Shown here: in pieces, positions 7,908 through 18,238 of the stretch
How the letters are laid out: every line of letters starts with the position of its first letter
Position numbering within the stretch: the stretch's first letter is position 1
Assembly (NCBI GenBank): GCA_017430535.1
Contig: JAFRMR010000008.1
Span: forward strand, 1-64,000
DNA length: 64,000 nucleotides
Direction: 5' to 3'
Source: Clostridia bacterium
GTDB taxonomy: Bacteria > Bacillota > Clostridia > Oscillospirales > Acutalibacteraceae
The notes under the pieces: model-generated
Database searches by the model: none
What the model saw: the letters and a program-made list of their open reading frames with translations, nothing else
What the model was told of the DNA's origin: nothing
Translations under genes and position numbers: made by a program

Positions 7908-9695
7908 TTATTCTTCTTCCTTTACACAGGAAATTCCCAGCTCTCTGAGCTGAAGGTCATCAACGGTTGCGGGGCAATCCGTCATAGGTTCGCTGGCATT
8001 CTGCACCTTGGGGTATGCAATAACATCCCTAAGGGAGTCGCAGCCCAGCATCTGCATAATGAGCCTGTCAAGGCCTATGCCCATTCCTCCGTGGGGAGGA
8101 GCGCCGTATTTGAAGGCGTCAAGCAGGTAACCGAATTTTATGTGGGCTTCTTCGTCCGAAAGCCCCAGCAGGGAGAATATCCTGCCCTGAAGCTCCGGGT
8201 TTGTGATTCTGATTGAGCCGGAGCAGAGTTCTATGCCGTTGAGCACCAGGTCGTAGGCCTTCGCTCTCACCTTGGCCTTATCGGTTTCAAGGTAATCAAG
8301 GCATTCATCCATAGGTGCCGTGAAGGGATGGTGCATGGCAACAAACTGCTGCGCTTCCTCATTCCAGTCAAAGAACGGGAATTCGGTAATCCAGAGCAGA
8401 TTGTACTGCCCCTTGGGGATTATGTCAAGCTTTGCGGCAACGGTTTGGCGAAGTGCACCAAGAACGCTGAGTACAAGTGAATTTTTTGTGTCACCAATGA
8501 TAAGAATTACATCCCCGGCTTTGGCGTTTGCCTTTGCAATAAGGGCGCTCATTTCATCATCGGTCATAAACTTTGCAAAAGAGGCGTTGAATGTGCCGTC
8601 CTCCGCAATTCTTACATAGGCAAGGCCTTTTGCGCCTATGCCTTTTGCCTCTTCCGTAAGCTTGTCTATTTCTTTGCGGGTAAGCACGGAGTAAGCGTTT
8701 TCCGCTGTTATGCACCTGACGCTTCCGCCGCCTTCAATTGCCGATGTAAATACACCGAAACCGCAGTCTTTCACTGTATCTGAAAGATCCGTAATTTCAA
8801 GGCCGTATCTGGTATCCGGCTTATCGCTGCCGTATCTTTCCATGGCCTCTTTGAAGGTGAGCCTCGGCAGGGGAAGCTTTATTTCAACGCCCAGGGCTTC
8901 GCGGAATACCCTTTCCATATAGCCCTCGCCTATTGCCAGCACATCCTCCATATCCACAAAGGACATCTCAAGGTCAATCTGCGTGAATTCCGGCTGTCTG
9001 TCCGCCCTTAAGTCCTCATCACGGAAGCAGCGGGCAATCTGCATGTATCTGTCAAATCCCGCAACCATGGAAAGCTGTTTGTAAAGCTGAGGGGATTGGG
9101 GCAGGGCATAGAATTTACCGTTGTGTATTCTTGAAGGCACAAGGTAGTCTCTTGCCCCTTCCGGTGTGGATTTTATAAGTATGGGGGTTTCAATTTCTAT
9201 AAAACCGTTTTCATCAAAATAGTCACGGGTTATTTTCGCAATCTTGTGGCGCATAATGATATTCTTCTGAAGATCCGGGCGCCTCAGGTCAAGGTAGCGG
9301 TATTTAAGGCGGGTGAGCTCCGCGGTCTGGCAGTTTTCCGTAATCTCAAATGGGGGAGTTTCACTCTTTGCCAGCACTCTCAGGTCCGTAACCTCAATTT
9401 CAATTTCTCCCGTGGGTATATCCATATTCTTTGAGGAGCGTTCCCTTACGGTACCCTGCGCCATAAGCACAAATTCGCTTCTTACGGTAAAAGCCTTATC
9501 AAAAATGCTTTTTTCCGTTTCCTCTCCGAAAGCAAGCTGTACAATGCCGGTTCTGTCCCTCAGGTCAATAAAAATAAGGGAACCCAGGTCTCTTCTTCTT
9601 TGTACCCAGCCGGCAACGGTAACCTTTTTGCCTGCGTCGGAAAGCCGGAGCGTGCCGCAGTAGTCGGTTCTTTTAAGTCCGGTCATAAAGTCCAT
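7908..9695 (-). CDS. aspS: Aspartyl-tRNA synthetase
   Basis: Class II synthetase charging tRNA-Asp. The 595 residues show the N-terminal OB-fold anticodon domain (GWVQRRRDLGSLIFIDLRD), motif 2 FRDEDLRADRQPEFTQID, the bacterial GAD insertion (about residues 290-420) and motif 3 GMGIGLDRL. The Leu in RRDLG is the residue usually seen in discriminating AspRS, which fits an organism that makes asparagine directly with AsnA. An ATG at residue 4 is an alternative start. It follows hisS by 37 bases, the common hisS-aspS pairing. Confidence 0.97.
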   Translation of the reverse strand: MDFMTGLKRTDYCGTLRLSDAGKKVTVAGWVQRRRDLGSLIFIDLRDRTGIVQLAFGEETEKSIFDKAFTVRSEFVLMAQGTVRERSSKNMDIPTGEIEIEVTDLRVLAKSETPPFEITENCQTAELTRLKYRYLDLRRPDLQKNIIMRHKIAKITRDYFDENGFIEIETPILIKSTPEGARDYLVPSRIHNGKFYALPQSPQLYKQLSMVAGFDRYMQIARCFRDEDLRADRQPEFTQIDLEMSFVDMEDVLAIGEGYMERVFREALGVEIKLPLPRLTFKEAMERYGSDKPDTRYGLEITDLSDTVKDCGFGVFTSAIEGGGSVRCITAENAYSVLTRKEIDKLTEEAKGIGAKGLAYVRIAEDGTFNASFAKFMTDDEMSALIAKANAKAGDVILIIGDTKNSLVLSVLGALRQTVAAKLDIIPKGQYNLLWITEFPFFDWNEEAQQFVAMHHPFTAPMDECLDYLETDKAKVRAKAYDLVLNGIELCSGSIRITNPELQGRIFSLLGLSDEEAHIKFGYLLDAFKYGAPPHGGMGIGLDRLIMQMLGCDSLRDVIAYPKVQNASEPMTDCPATVDDLQLRELGISCVKEEE

Positions 9696-9732
9696 TTTAT
9701 CGAAAGTCCTTTCGGTTGATTATCATTTTAAG

Positions 9733-11067
9733 TTATTCGGCTTTGCCCCCGGGCAGGTCAATACCCTCAAGGGCGGAGCTTAAATCCGATGTAACATTAT
9801 CAAGCATAAGGCGCATAAAGCCGTCCTCAAAGCCGTCAATTTCAATTTCGCAGGTGCTGCCGTCAGCCATGTTCTTAACCTTCAGCACACCGGCGGCAAG
9901 TTCATCGCTGCCTATTACCGCAGTGTATTTTGCTCCGATTTTATCCGCATATTTCATCTGCGCTTTCAGCGAGCGTCCTGAAACATCCGTCTGGGTGTGC
10001 ACCCCGGCAGATCTAAGATCCGCCGCAATCTGCATGGCTCTGAAGGATTCCTCCTTGCCCATGGGGGCAAGGTAAATATCGCATACATTGTCTCCCGGCA
10101 GGTTTATGCCGGAGTTTTCCATAACCATTTTCAGTCTTCCGGTACCCATACCGAAGCCCAGAGCCGGGGTCTGAGGGCCGCCCAGCTCCGCAACAAGGCC
10201 GTCATATCTTCCGCCGCCGCATACTGTTCCCTGAGCCCCTATGGCTGTGGAAACAAACTCAAATACGGTGCGGGTGTAGTAATCAAGGCCCCTTACTATG
10301 CCCGGGTCCACGGTATAGGCAATTCCCATACCGTCAAGGTACTTTTTAACGCTCTCAAAATGCTCTCTGCATTCATCGCACAGGTAATCAAGTATTACGG
10401 GAGCGCCGGCGCATATCTCTTTGCACACCGGGCTTTTGCAGTCCAGTATGCGCATGGGGTTTTTATCAAGCCTTTCAAGGCAGGTTCCGCACAGGCGGTC
10501 CCTGAATCCTTCAAAGTATTCCTTCAATGCGGCGTGGTATTTCTTTCTGCACTCCGGGCATCCTATGGAGTTGAGCCTGAGCTCAAGGCCCTCAATGCCC
10601 AGAAATTCGAAAATCTCGTTTGCCAGCGAAATAACTTCCGCATCTGCCGAGGGCTCGGCGGAGCCCAGCATTTCAACGCCGAACTGCTGGAATTCTCTCC
10701 ATCTGCCGGCCTGGGGCTTTTCGTAGCGGTAGCAGTTGAGCAGATAGCACAGCTTCTGGGGCAGGGTTTCATTGAAAAGTCCGTGCTCAAGGAAGGCCCT
10801 TACGGCACCTGCGGTGCCTTCCGGCCTCAGGGTAACGGAGCGCCCGCCTTTATCATCAAAGGTGTACATCTCCTTCTGCACAACATCCGTGGTTTCGCCC
10901 ACACCCCGCTGAAAAAGTTCGGTGTGTTCAAAAACCGGGGTTCTTATCTCTTTGAAGCCGAAGGTTTCGGCAATTTCAAAAAGTGTGTTTTCAAGGTAAC
11001 GCTGCCTGCCGGTAACATCCGGCAGCAGATCCTGTGTACCTTTTACAGCTTTAGTCAGAAGTGCCAT
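9733..11067 (-). CDS. hisS: Histidyl-tRNA synthetase
   Basis: Class II synthetase of 444 residues. Visible are KGTQDLLPD at the N-terminus, motif 2 YRYEKPQAGRWREFQQFG, the histidine-specific RGLDYYTRTVFEF, and motif 3 LGFGMGTGRL, then the alpha/beta anticodon-binding domain. A four-Cys set (CPECRKK, CGTC, CDEC) in the insertion domain is likely structural zinc or simply clade-specific. AGAGGAAATAAT precedes the ATG. It lies between mgsA and aspS in the same operon. Confidence 0.97.
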   Translation of the reverse strand: MALLTKAVKGTQDLLPDVTGRQRYLENTLFEIAETFGFKEIRTPVFEHTELFQRGVGETTDVVQKEMYTFDDKGGRSVTLRPEGTAGAVRAFLEHGLFNETLPQKLCYLLNCYRYEKPQAGRWREFQQFGVEMLGSAEPSADAEVISLANEIFEFLGIEGLELRLNSIGCPECRKKYHAALKEYFEGFRDRLCGTCLERLDKNPMRILDCKSPVCKEICAGAPVILDYLCDECREHFESVKKYLDGMGIAYTVDPGIVRGLDYYTRTVFEFVSTAIGAQGTVCGGGRYDGLVAELGGPQTPALGFGMGTGRLKMVMENSGINLPGDNVCDIYLAPMGKEESFRAMQIAADLRSAGVHTQTDVSGRSLKAQMKYADKIGAKYTAVIGSDELAAGVLKVKNMADGSTCEIEIDGFEDGFMRLMLDNVTSDLSSALEGIDLPGGKAE

Positions 11068-11094
11068 ATTATTTCCTCTTTTGCGGTGAATGAA

Positions 11095-11496
11095 TTATTT
11101 GGGGTTTACTATATCGCGCCAGTCAAGGTCGCCCCTTGCCAGTGAGTGGATAAGAGCTTCGGCAGTGGCAATATTGGTGGCAACGGGAATGTTTCTCACA
11201 TCGCAGAGCCTTAACAGGGTTGCCTCGTTGGGCTCGTGGGGCTTTGCCGTAAGAGGATCCCTGAAAAGGAGAAGAAGGTCAATTTCATTACACTGGATTC
11301 TGGAGATAATCTGCTGGTCTCCTCCCTGACCGCCGCTGAGAAATCTTGTGATTTCAAGGCCTGTGGCTTCGGAGATAACTTTGCCTGTGGTGCCGGTAGC
11401 AAAAAGATTGTGCCTGCTGAGTATTCCGCAGTATGCTATGCAGAACTGAGTCATAAGTTCTTTTTTCGCATCGTGGGCGATAAGCGCTATGTTCAT
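11095..11496 (-). CDS. mgsA: Methylglyoxal synthase
   Basis: Converts dihydroxyacetone phosphate to methylglyoxal and phosphate, a bypass that relieves phosphate limitation in glycolysis. The 133-residue product has the MGS-like fold: [16 protein letters not shown] for phosphate binding, [11 protein letters not shown], the catalytic Asp in LLLLFRDP, and [10 protein letters not shown]. Full length. It sits 16 bases after gyrA and 27 before hisS, an unexplained but tight position. Confidence 0.96.
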   Translation of the reverse strand: MNIALIAHDAKKELMTQFCIAYCGILSRHNLFATGTTGKVISEATGLEITRFLSGGQGGDQQIISRIQCNEIDLLLLFRDPLTAKPHEPNEATLLRLCDVRNIPVATNIATAEALIHSLARGDLDWRDIVNPK

Positions 11497-11512
11497 ACAG
11501 TACCTCCTTCTT

Positions 11513-14071
11513 TTATTCGTTTACATTGTTGTTTTCTTCTGTGTTTCCTTCTGTAACTGTTCCGGCTTCGTTACCGGTATTTTCGCTGTCCGCTTCTTCG
11601 TCCTCGTCCATGGCTTTTGATACGGGAACTACGGATATAATCTTGTCATCTTCCGCAAGGTTCATAATCTTAACGCCTCTTGCGGTTCTCGCGTGTATTG
11701 AAATATCCCCGAGAGGTATCCTTACCATCATACCGCTTGCGGTTATAATCATAAGGTCATCATCACGGTTTACGGACTGCACGTTGACTACGCCGCCGTA
11801 TTTGTCAATCTTGAAGTTTATCTGGCCCTGACCCGCTCTTGAGTGGATGGGGTAGCCGGAAGCATCCGTAAGCCTTCCCAGGCCTCCTTCGGAAACCGTA
11901 AGCACCGGTTTGTCATCGTAAAGAATATCAGCGCCTACAACATAGTCATCGCCCCTGAGCTTGATTGCCCTTACGCCTCTTGCCGTTCTGCCTATAAGGC
12001 GGGCCTGCTCTTCGTCAAAGGAAATGGCTTTGCCGTTTCTTGTGGCAATCATTATTATGCTGCCGCCGTGGGTAAGCTTAACCCAGCCCAGCTCATCACC
12101 TTCGTCAAGGTTAATGGCGTTGATACCTGTCTTGCGGATATTCTTGTAAAGATCAAGGGCCGTTCTCTTTATTATGCCCTGTTTTGTAATCATGTCAAGG
12201 TAGTAGGTGGTTTCGGTTCCGAAATCAGGCACCTGAATCATTGCCGTAACCTTTTCGCCGGGCATAACGGGCAGCACATTCACGATGTTTGTGCCCTTGC
12301 TCTGCCGTGAGCCTTCGGGTACTTCATAGCCCTTGATTCTGTACGCTCTGCCGAAATTGGTAAAGAGCATTATATAATCGTGGGTGGAGCAGGAGAAGAG
12401 CACCTTGGGTATATCTTCATCCCTCTGCTTAAGGCCCTTCACGCCTCTGCCGCCGCGGCCCTGCTGGCGGTATTCCGCCACGGGTGTACGCTTGATGTAA
12501 CCCATTTCCGTAAGAGCAAATACGCATTCGCATTCGGGTATAAGGTCTTCAAGGTCAACCTCGCCGCTTACATCGGCAATTTCGGTTTTTCTTTCATCGC
12601 CGAATTTATCCCTGATGGCGGTAAGTTCATCCTTGAGTACGCCCTTCAGTTTTTCTTCATCCTCCAGCAGCGAGCGGTAGTATGCAATTTTTTCCTGCAG
12701 TTCGTTGAATTCGGCTACCAGTTTCTCGTGGTCAAGGCCCTGAAGGGCTTTGAGGCGCATATCGAGAATTGCCTGGGCCTGAACATCATCAAGTGAGAAT
12801 CTGTCCATCAGCCTCTGCTTGGCGTCATCATAGCTGTTGCGGATAATCTGTATTACTTCATCAATATTATCCTGGGCTACAATCAGTCCTTCAAGCAGAT
12901 GGGATCTTTCCAGAGCTTTGCGCAGGTCAAAATTGGTCCTGCGGCGTATAACCTGCTCCTGGAAAGCCAGATATTCGTCTATATATTCTCTGAGTGTGAG
13001 TATTTTCGGCTGTTTCTGGTCATCAACAAGAGCTCTCAGGATAATGCCGAAGGAGGACTGCATTTCGGTCTGGCTGTAAAGCTTGTTAAGCACAACCTGA
13101 GCGTTTGCGTCTCTCTTGAGCTCTATTACAATCCGCATTCCCTTTCTGTCGCTTTCATCACGCAGGTCGGAAATGCCGTCAAGCTTTTTATCCCTTACAA
13201 GGTCCGCAATCTTCTTGATAAGAGCGCGTTTCTTCACCATATAGGGAAGCTCGGTAACGATTATTCTTGTGCGGCTTTCTCTGCCGTATTCCTCAAACTC
13301 GGTGCGGGCTCTTACAACCACTTTGCCTCTGCCTGTTGCATAGGCGGCTCTTATGCCTGCCCTGCCCATGATTATTCCCTTTGTGGGGAAATCCGGGCCC
13401 TTTATGTGCTCCATAAGGTCTTCAAGTGTTGCATCTTTATTGTCAAGCACGCAGATACAGGCGTTTATAACCTCGGTAAGGTTGTGGGGAGGAATATTGG
13501 TTGTCATACCAACCGCAATACCCTGAGAGCCGTTTACCAGCAGGTTGGGGAACCTTGAGGGCAGAACCCTGGGCTCCTTGCAGCTCTCATCAAAGTTGGG
13601 CATCCAGTCAACGGTATCCTTGTCAATATCCTCAAGCATCCGGTTGCTTATCTTGCTGAGCCTTGCCTCGGTGTATCTGTATGCGGCAGGGGGGTCGCCG
13701 TCCACCGAGCCGAAGTTGCCGTGGCCTTCAACCAGCATATATCTCATTGAGAAATCCTGGGCAAGGCGCACCATCGCGTCATATACGGAAGTATCGCCGT
13801 GGGGGTGATACTTACCAAGCACGTCACCTACGCAGGTGGCTGATTTTTTGAAGGGTTTATCCGATGTGAGGTTATCCTCATACATTGTGTAAAGTATTCT
13901 GCGGTGAACGGGTTTCAGGCCGTCCCTTACATCCGGCAGGGCTCTGTCAACTATAACGGACATGGCGTAGTCAAGCATAGCCGCCTTCATTTCGGGCACG
14001 ATATCGGAAACGGTAATCACCTGATCGGGAAACATAATGTCTTCCGGTTTATAATCTCTGTTATGAGCCAT
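11513..14071 (-). CDS. gyrA: DNA gyrase subunit A
   Basis: Breakage-reunion subunit of gyrase, which adds negative supercoils with GyrB. The 852 residues hold the winged-helix/tower core with the active-site Tyr in [10 protein letters not shown], a C-terminal beta-pinwheel that wraps DNA, and a GyrA box ([10 protein letters not shown]). The tail from about residue 815 is very acidic (Glu, Asp, Asn), as in regulatory GyrA tails. In the quinolone-determining region the sequence is HGDTSVYD, with Thr where E. coli has Ser83; this is seen in other Clostridia and is not by itself a resistance change. Confidence 0.98.
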   Translation of the reverse strand: MAHNRDYKPEDIMFPDQVITVSDIVPEMKAAMLDYAMSVIVDRALPDVRDGLKPVHRRILYTMYEDNLTSDKPFKKSATCVGDVLGKYHPHGDTSVYDAMVRLAQDFSMRYMLVEGHGNFGSVDGDPPAAYRYTEARLSKISNRMLEDIDKDTVDWMPNFDESCKEPRVLPSRFPNLLVNGSQGIAVGMTTNIPPHNLTEVINACICVLDNKDATLEDLMEHIKGPDFPTKGIIMGRAGIRAAYATGRGKVVVRARTEFEEYGRESRTRIIVTELPYMVKKRALIKKIADLVRDKKLDGISDLRDESDRKGMRIVIELKRDANAQVVLNKLYSQTEMQSSFGIILRALVDDQKQPKILTLREYIDEYLAFQEQVIRRRTNFDLRKALERSHLLEGLIVAQDNIDEVIQIIRNSYDDAKQRLMDRFSLDDVQAQAILDMRLKALQGLDHEKLVAEFNELQEKIAYYRSLLEDEEKLKGVLKDELTAIRDKFGDERKTEIADVSGEVDLEDLIPECECVFALTEMGYIKRTPVAEYRQQGRGGRGVKGLKQRDEDIPKVLFSCSTHDYIMLFTNFGRAYRIKGYEVPEGSRQSKGTNIVNVLPVMPGEKVTAMIQVPDFGTETTYYLDMITKQGIIKRTALDLYKNIRKTGINAINLDEGDELGWVKLTHGGSIIMIATRNGKAISFDEEQARLIGRTARGVRAIKLRGDDYVVGADILYDDKPVLTVSEGGLGRLTDASGYPIHSRAGQGQINFKIDKYGGVVNVQSVNRDDDLMIITASGMMVRIPLGDISIHARTARGVKIMNLAEDDKIISVVPVSKAMDEDEEADSENTGNEAGTVTEGNTEENNNVNE

Positions 14072-14085
14072 TTTACGCCACCTCC

Positions 14086-16155
14086 TTATACATCAAGATT
14101 GATAACGTATTTAGCGTTATCTTCAATCCACTCACGGCGGGGGTCAACATCCTCGCCCATAAGCAGGGTGAATACTTCGTCCGCCGCCATTGCGTCTGAA
14201 AGGGTGATTCTGCGCAGGGTTCTCTTTTCGGGGTCCATAGTGGTATCCCACAGCTCGTGGGCATCCATTTCACCGAGACCTTTGAAGCGGTTTATATCAA
14301 TTTTGGCGTCCGCTTTGTCGCCTCTCATTTCGGCGGATACTCTGTCTCTCTCCTCATCGGAGTAGGCAACCCTCTGGGTTTTGCCCTTGGTGAGCTTATA
14401 GAGCGGGGGAACCGCCGAATATACATATCCGCTTTCAATCAGCGGGCGCATATATCTGAAGAAGAATGTAAGTAGCAGGGTTCTGATATGGGCGCCGTCA
14501 ACATCCGCATCGGACATAATTACAATCTTATGGTAGCGGAGCTTTTCGGCGCTGAAATCATCGCCTATGCCGCAGCCAAGAGCAACAATCAGCGGTGTGA
14601 GCTTGTCGTTGCCGTAAACTCTGTCAAGCCTCGCCTTTTCAACATTGAGCATTTTGCCCCACATGGGAAGTATGGCCTGGAATCTGGAATCTCTGCCCTG
14701 GCTGGCGGAGCCTGCTGCGGAGTCGCCCTCCACTATGTATATCTCGCAAAGCGATGGGTCTTTTTCGTTGCAGTCCAGCAGTTTATCAGGCATCTGACCG
14801 CTTTCAAGGCCGTTTTTGCGGCGGACGGTCTCTCTCGCCTTCCTTGCCGCTTCTCTTGCTCTGTTGGCGTTAAGGGCTTTTTCAAGGATTATCTTTGCCA
14901 CCTGGGGATTATCGTCAAAATACTGCTCAAGCCCTTCGGAAACTATGGAGTTCACAAGGGTTTTAACCTCCGGGTTGCCCAGCTTTGCTTTTGTCTGGCC
15001 CTCAAACTGGGCGTTGGTAAGCTTAACGGAAATAACGCAGGTAAGTCCTTCGCGGCAGTCCTCGCCGTTAACTCCGCCCTCTTTAATGATTTTGGCTTTT
15101 TTGCCGTATTTATTTATGGCGTTGGTAAGGGCTCTCTTGAAGCCGTCCTCGTGCATGCCGCCTTCGGGGGTGTGCACATTGTTTGCAAAGGAAACAATGT
15201 TTTCCTGATAAGCGTCATTATACTGGAAAGCCAGCTCCGCAAGAATATCGTCCTTTTTGCCGGAAAGGTAAACAATATCCTCATGCAGGGGAGTCTTATG
15301 CCTGTTCAGGTGGGTTACATATTCGTTTATACCGCCCTGGTAGCACATCTCCGCGTGGCGTTCTTTTTCGGGTTTGTCGGCACTCTCCGGGCGGGAGTCC
15401 GTAATTGTTATGGTGAGCCCCGCATTAAGGAAGGCCTCCTCCCTCATGCGCTTGTGGAGGGTGGAATAGCTGTATTCAAGCGTGGTGGTAAACATTATGG
15501 GATCCGGCTTGAATCTTACATGGGTGCCGGTGTGGTCGGTATCACCGATGATTTTCATTTCCTGGGTGATTTCGCCTCTGGAAAACTTCATCTGGTGTAT
15601 TTTGCCGTTTCTGTGCACCTCAACCTCAAGCCACTCCGAAAGAGCATTTACAACGGAAGCGCCTACGCCGTGCAGGCCGCCGGAAACCTTGTAGCCGCCG
15701 TTGCCGAACTTACCGCCGGCGTGAAGAACGGTGAAAACAACCTCAAGGGCGCTTTTGCCGGTCTGGTCCTGGGTATCAACGGGAATACCGCGGCCGTCAT
15801 CCGTAACGCTGATTATGTTGTCTTTTTCAATTTCAACTTCAATATGGGTGCAGTAGCCTGCAAGAGCTTCGTCTATGGAGTTGTCAACTATTTCGTAAAC
15901 AAGATGGTGCAGGCCGCTTTCACCTGTGGAGCCGATATACATACCGGGCCTTTTGCGTACCGCCTCAAGGCCTTCAAGCACCTGAATCTGGCTGGCATCA
16001 TAATCCTCGGTTACCAGTGTGCTCATATCTCCGCCGGCTTCAAACTCCTCAATATCGTTTTCCGCCTTGGCGTTTTCCGCAGCTTCTTCGGCGTCAATGG
16101 GGGTAAAGATACCTTCGTTATCCTTTTCGTTGCCTTTTTTGTTGTTCTTAGCCAA
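14086..16155 (-). CDS. gyrB: DNA gyrase subunit B
   Basis: ATPase subunit of gyrase, 689 residues. GHKL ATP-binding motifs [26 protein letters not shown] and [14 protein letters not shown] are present, then the TOPRIM motifs [11 protein letters not shown] and [16 protein letters not shown]. An unusual, acidic N-terminal extension of about 45 residues precedes the conserved start of the ATPase domain. It ends 14 bases before gyrA. The gene is not next to dnaA/recF in this window. Confidence 0.98.
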   Translation of the reverse strand: MAKNNKKGNEKDNEGIFTPIDAEEAAENAKAENDIEEFEAGGDMSTLVTEDYDASQIQVLEGLEAVRKRPGMYIGSTGESGLHHLVYEIVDNSIDEALAGYCTHIEVEIEKDNIISVTDDGRGIPVDTQDQTGKSALEVVFTVLHAGGKFGNGGYKVSGGLHGVGASVVNALSEWLEVEVHRNGKIHQMKFSRGEITQEMKIIGDTDHTGTHVRFKPDPIMFTTTLEYSYSTLHKRMREEAFLNAGLTITITDSRPESADKPEKERHAEMCYQGGINEYVTHLNRHKTPLHEDIVYLSGKKDDILAELAFQYNDAYQENIVSFANNVHTPEGGMHEDGFKRALTNAINKYGKKAKIIKEGGVNGEDCREGLTCVISVKLTNAQFEGQTKAKLGNPEVKTLVNSIVSEGLEQYFDDNPQVAKIILEKALNANRAREAARKARETVRRKNGLESGQMPDKLLDCNEKDPSLCEIYIVEGDSAAGSASQGRDSRFQAILPMWGKMLNVEKARLDRVYGNDKLTPLIVALGCGIGDDFSAEKLRYHKIVIMSDADVDGAHIRTLLLTFFFRYMRPLIESGYVYSAVPPLYKLTKGKTQRVAYSDEERDRVSAEMRGDKADAKIDINRFKGLGEMDAHELWDTTMDPEKRTLRRITLSDAMAADEVFTLLMGEDVDPRREWIEDNAKYVINLDV

Positions 16156-16172
16156 TTCAATAACCTCTCATT

Positions 16173-17051
16173 TCACATGCCGAGTTTTGACATGATATTG
16201 TTTTTCTTCTTTTTCTTGGGCTTGTAAACCGGGGGATTCTCCAGCTTCATGCGGCTGCCCTTGCCGTCTCTTGACCAGAGATATTTATTCACGTTGATTA
16301 CCGGGCTTGTAAGGTCGTTGCTCATATAGTCAACGCAGTTTGCAAGCAGCTCCTGGTCGTTTTCAAGGGAACCCAGCATTGTAACGCATATAAGGCTCTG
16401 GGTTTCATTGGTGCCGTCCTCATATATTTCGTTAAGGAGCTTGAAAAGCTTTTTCATCTCAACGGGATTGTTTCTCTTTATGGTATCAAGCAAAACGGCG
16501 TTTCCGTGGTTCACAAAGAAATCCTCGGGAAGGAACTGACCGTATTTCTCGATATTGGCTTTATATTCATCCCTGAGCTGTGGGTAAATTGTAGTGAATC
16601 TGTTTGCCAGGGTGTTGGGGTCGTAGGAAACCGCTCCGCTTTTTGCCGCCGCTTTTGAAACCGGGGTGGGGAGCTTTGATTTAACCTGCTTTTTTGCAGA
16701 GGAGCCGAAAGTCTCCGCCAGGGTATCGGAAAAGTCGTTCACTATGAACTTTACATCTTTTTCGTTGGCCGTTTCCGCCTCAAGCAGTGAAAGGGCAAGC
16801 TGGGAATAATCTGAGGGGAGGATTTCTCCTTCCTTGGCAGCTCCCATAAGAGCGATTCTGTTGTTGAAATGCTCTATCCTGGCCGCCTTGTTTTCACCTT
16901 GATATTCAATGATGATTCTGCCCGAATCCTCTTTGAAGGGAAGCTCTCCCTTTGCCTTGCCTTCGGGGTAAACCGGGGTTAATCCGCACTCGCCGGCTGC
17001 CGCCGAAAGGCCGTCGTAAATACTGCCGAGAATTTCATAAATATCCGCCAT
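16173..17051 (-). CDS. Unknown soluble protein upstream of gyrB
   Basis: A 292-residue protein of no recognised family. It appears cytoplasmic, with no signal peptide or membrane segment. The first 130 residues alternate acidic and hydrophobic stretches (KGELPFKEDSGRIIIEYQ); a Lys/Ala/Pro linker follows (about 137-160), then a helical domain (LKRNNPVEMKKLFKLLNEIY region), and the C-terminus is a Lys-rich tail, KPKKKKKNN. The basic tail could bind nucleic acid; this is a guess. AAAAGGAGCTC precedes the ATG. It is 17 bases ahead of gyrB and seems to lead the gyrase operon. Confidence 0.75.
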   Translation of the reverse strand: MADIYEILGSIYDGLSAAAGECGLTPVYPEGKAKGELPFKEDSGRIIIEYQGENKAARIEHFNNRIALMGAAKEGEILPSDYSQLALSLLEAETANEKDVKFIVNDFSDTLAETFGSSAKKQVKSKLPTPVSKAAAKSGAVSYDPNTLANRFTTIYPQLRDEYKANIEKYGQFLPEDFFVNHGNAVLLDTIKRNNPVEMKKLFKLLNEIYEDGTNETQSLICVTMLGSLENDQELLANCVDYMSNDLTSPVINVNKYLWSRDGKGSRMKLENPPVYKPKKKKKNNIMSKLGM

Positions 17052-17090
17052 ATATCTGAGCTCCTTTTCAGTAACTTTTAGATTCGGTAT

Positions 17091-17119
17091 ATTATAACAT
17101 ACTATACTGTAAATATAGT
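17091..17119 (-). promoter_or_regulatory. Extended -10 promoter with inverted repeat for the gyrase operon
   Basis: On the minus strand TATAAT (17091-17096) is preceded by TGT, an extended -10; no good -35 is visible. ACTATA (17101-17106) and TATAGT (17114-17119) form an inverted repeat lying on the spacer and -35 position, a plausible operator. Both readings rest on short motifs. Confidence 0.4.
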
Positions 17120-17188
17120 TCTAATTTAGAAATAAAAATATTATTATAATAAAAAATAACAGATTTCGGCCAGTGCTTTTTGTGATGA

Positions 17189-17217
17189 TTGACAAAAAGC
17201 GGGGCGGGGAGTAATAT
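17189..17217 (+). promoter_or_regulatory. Consensus sigma-A promoter of the ABC cassette
   Basis: A perfect TTGACA (17189-17194), 17-base GC-rich spacer and TAATAT (17212-17217), about 32 bases before the start of the small Cys-rich gene. Confidence 0.8.
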
Positions 17218-17248
17218 TATGGGAAAGATTATGAAAGGAGGCGTCAAA

Positions 17249-17533
17249 ATGAAAAACCGTTTTTTTAAAGTTCTTGCGGTAATTCTGTCTGTCTGTCTCC
17301 TTGTTTTATGCATAGGCCCCGTAATCGGGGAATGCCATAACTGTACGGGTGAAGACTGCGCAATATGCCGGGCAATCTGTTTTGTTTCCGGGCTAATGAA
17401 AACCGCTGCGGCTCCTGCTATGCTGTTTGCGGGTATGGCCGCCGTGCTTCTTGTCATATTACGCAAAGAGTGCGGCGTTAATGCCGGCCTGCTGTCCAAT
17501 CCCGTTGAGATGCACATAAAAATCCTGTCCTGA
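17249..17533 (+). CDS. Small two-helix membrane protein with a four-Cys loop
   Basis: A 94-residue protein. A signal-anchor-like hydrophobic segment (about residues 5-25) is followed by a loop with the pattern C-x2-C-x4-C-x2-C (ECHNCTGEDCAICRAI), then a second hydrophobic helix (about 55-73) and a short polar tail. With the N-terminus inside, the cysteines would face outward, suitable for metal or a redox pair. The ATG at 17249 follows AAAGGAGG; longer in-frame starts have no such site. It leads the ABC cassette, 42 bases before the ATPase. The family is unknown to me. Confidence 0.75.
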   Translation: MKNRFFKVLAVILSVCLLVLCIGPVIGECHNCTGEDCAICRAICFVSGLMKTAAAPAMLFAGMAAVLLVILRKECGVNAGLLSNPVEMHIKILS

Positions 17534-17575
17534 TTTCCGGCTGTTTATTCAGAAACAACCGGAAAGGAAGGTAAT

Positions 17576-18238
17576 ATGATAACTGTAAAAGGCGTGAGCA
17601 AGACATTCAGAAATGAAACTGCTCTCGATTATAAAGATCTGGAGTTCGAAACCGGAAAGTCCTATATGCTTCTGGGGGCCTCCGGCTGCGGCAAATCCAC
17701 CCTGCTCAATATGATAGCGGGTATTTTATCGCCGGATAAAGGCGAAATTTCAATTGACGGGCGGGCCATGAGCTCCGCTTCCCAAAAAGAAAAAGATAAA
17801 TTCCGTATAGAAAAAATCGGCTTCATTTTTCAGGATTTCAAGCTGATAAACGAAATGACCGTAGCGGATAATATCAATATTCTCCGCCTTGAGGGTGTTG
17901 ATACCTCCGGTATGGATGAGCTGCTTGAAAGGCTCGGAATATCCGACAAGAAAAATAAAAAAGTAAAGCATCTTTCCGGCGGTCAGAAACAGAGGGTTGC
18001 AATAGTAAGGGCCCTTGTAAAATCTCCGGAAATAATCCTTGCGGATGAACCCACGGGCAACCTGAATTATGCCATAGGCGAGCAGGTTATAAAGGAGCTT
18101 ACCCAGGCAGCGGCGGGCAAAACCCTTATTGCCGTAACCCACGATGAGCGCCTGAGGCCCTATTTTGACTGCGTAATTGATATGAATGATGTTACGGGCA
18201 CACCTTATGATGTTGCCGGCGGAAAGGCGGTGGACTGA
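17576..18238 (+). CDS. ABC transporter ATPase, LolD/MacB type
   Basis: A 220-residue ATPase that powers the permease encoded next. Walker A GASGCGKSTLLN, Q-loop FIFQDF, signature LSGGQKQRVAIVRAL, Walker B ILADEPTGNL and the switch His in AVTHDE are all intact. The EPTGNL form is typical of the LolD/MacB/FtsE branch, which moves lipoproteins, peptides or performs mechanotransmission rather than bulk import. The stop abuts the permease ATG. Confidence 0.93.
   Translation: MITVKGVSKTFRNETALDYKDLEFETGKSYMLLGASGCGKSTLLNMIAGILSPDKGEISIDGRAMSSASQKEKDKFRIEKIGFIFQDFKLINEMTVADNINILRLEGVDTSGMDELLERLGISDKKNKKVKHLSGGQKQRVAIVRALVKSPEIILADEPTGNLNYAIGEQVIKELTQAAAGKTLIAVTHDERLRPYFDCVIDMNDVTGTPYDVAGGKAVD

Noticed and set aside
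9997-11145. Plus-strand frame of 382 residues opposite hisS
   Set aside because: Shadow of hisS; no start site and no known motif.
14488-16227. Long plus-strand frame of 579 residues opposite gyrB
   Set aside because: It is antisense to an intact gyrB, has no recognisable domain, and arises from the base composition of gyrB codons.
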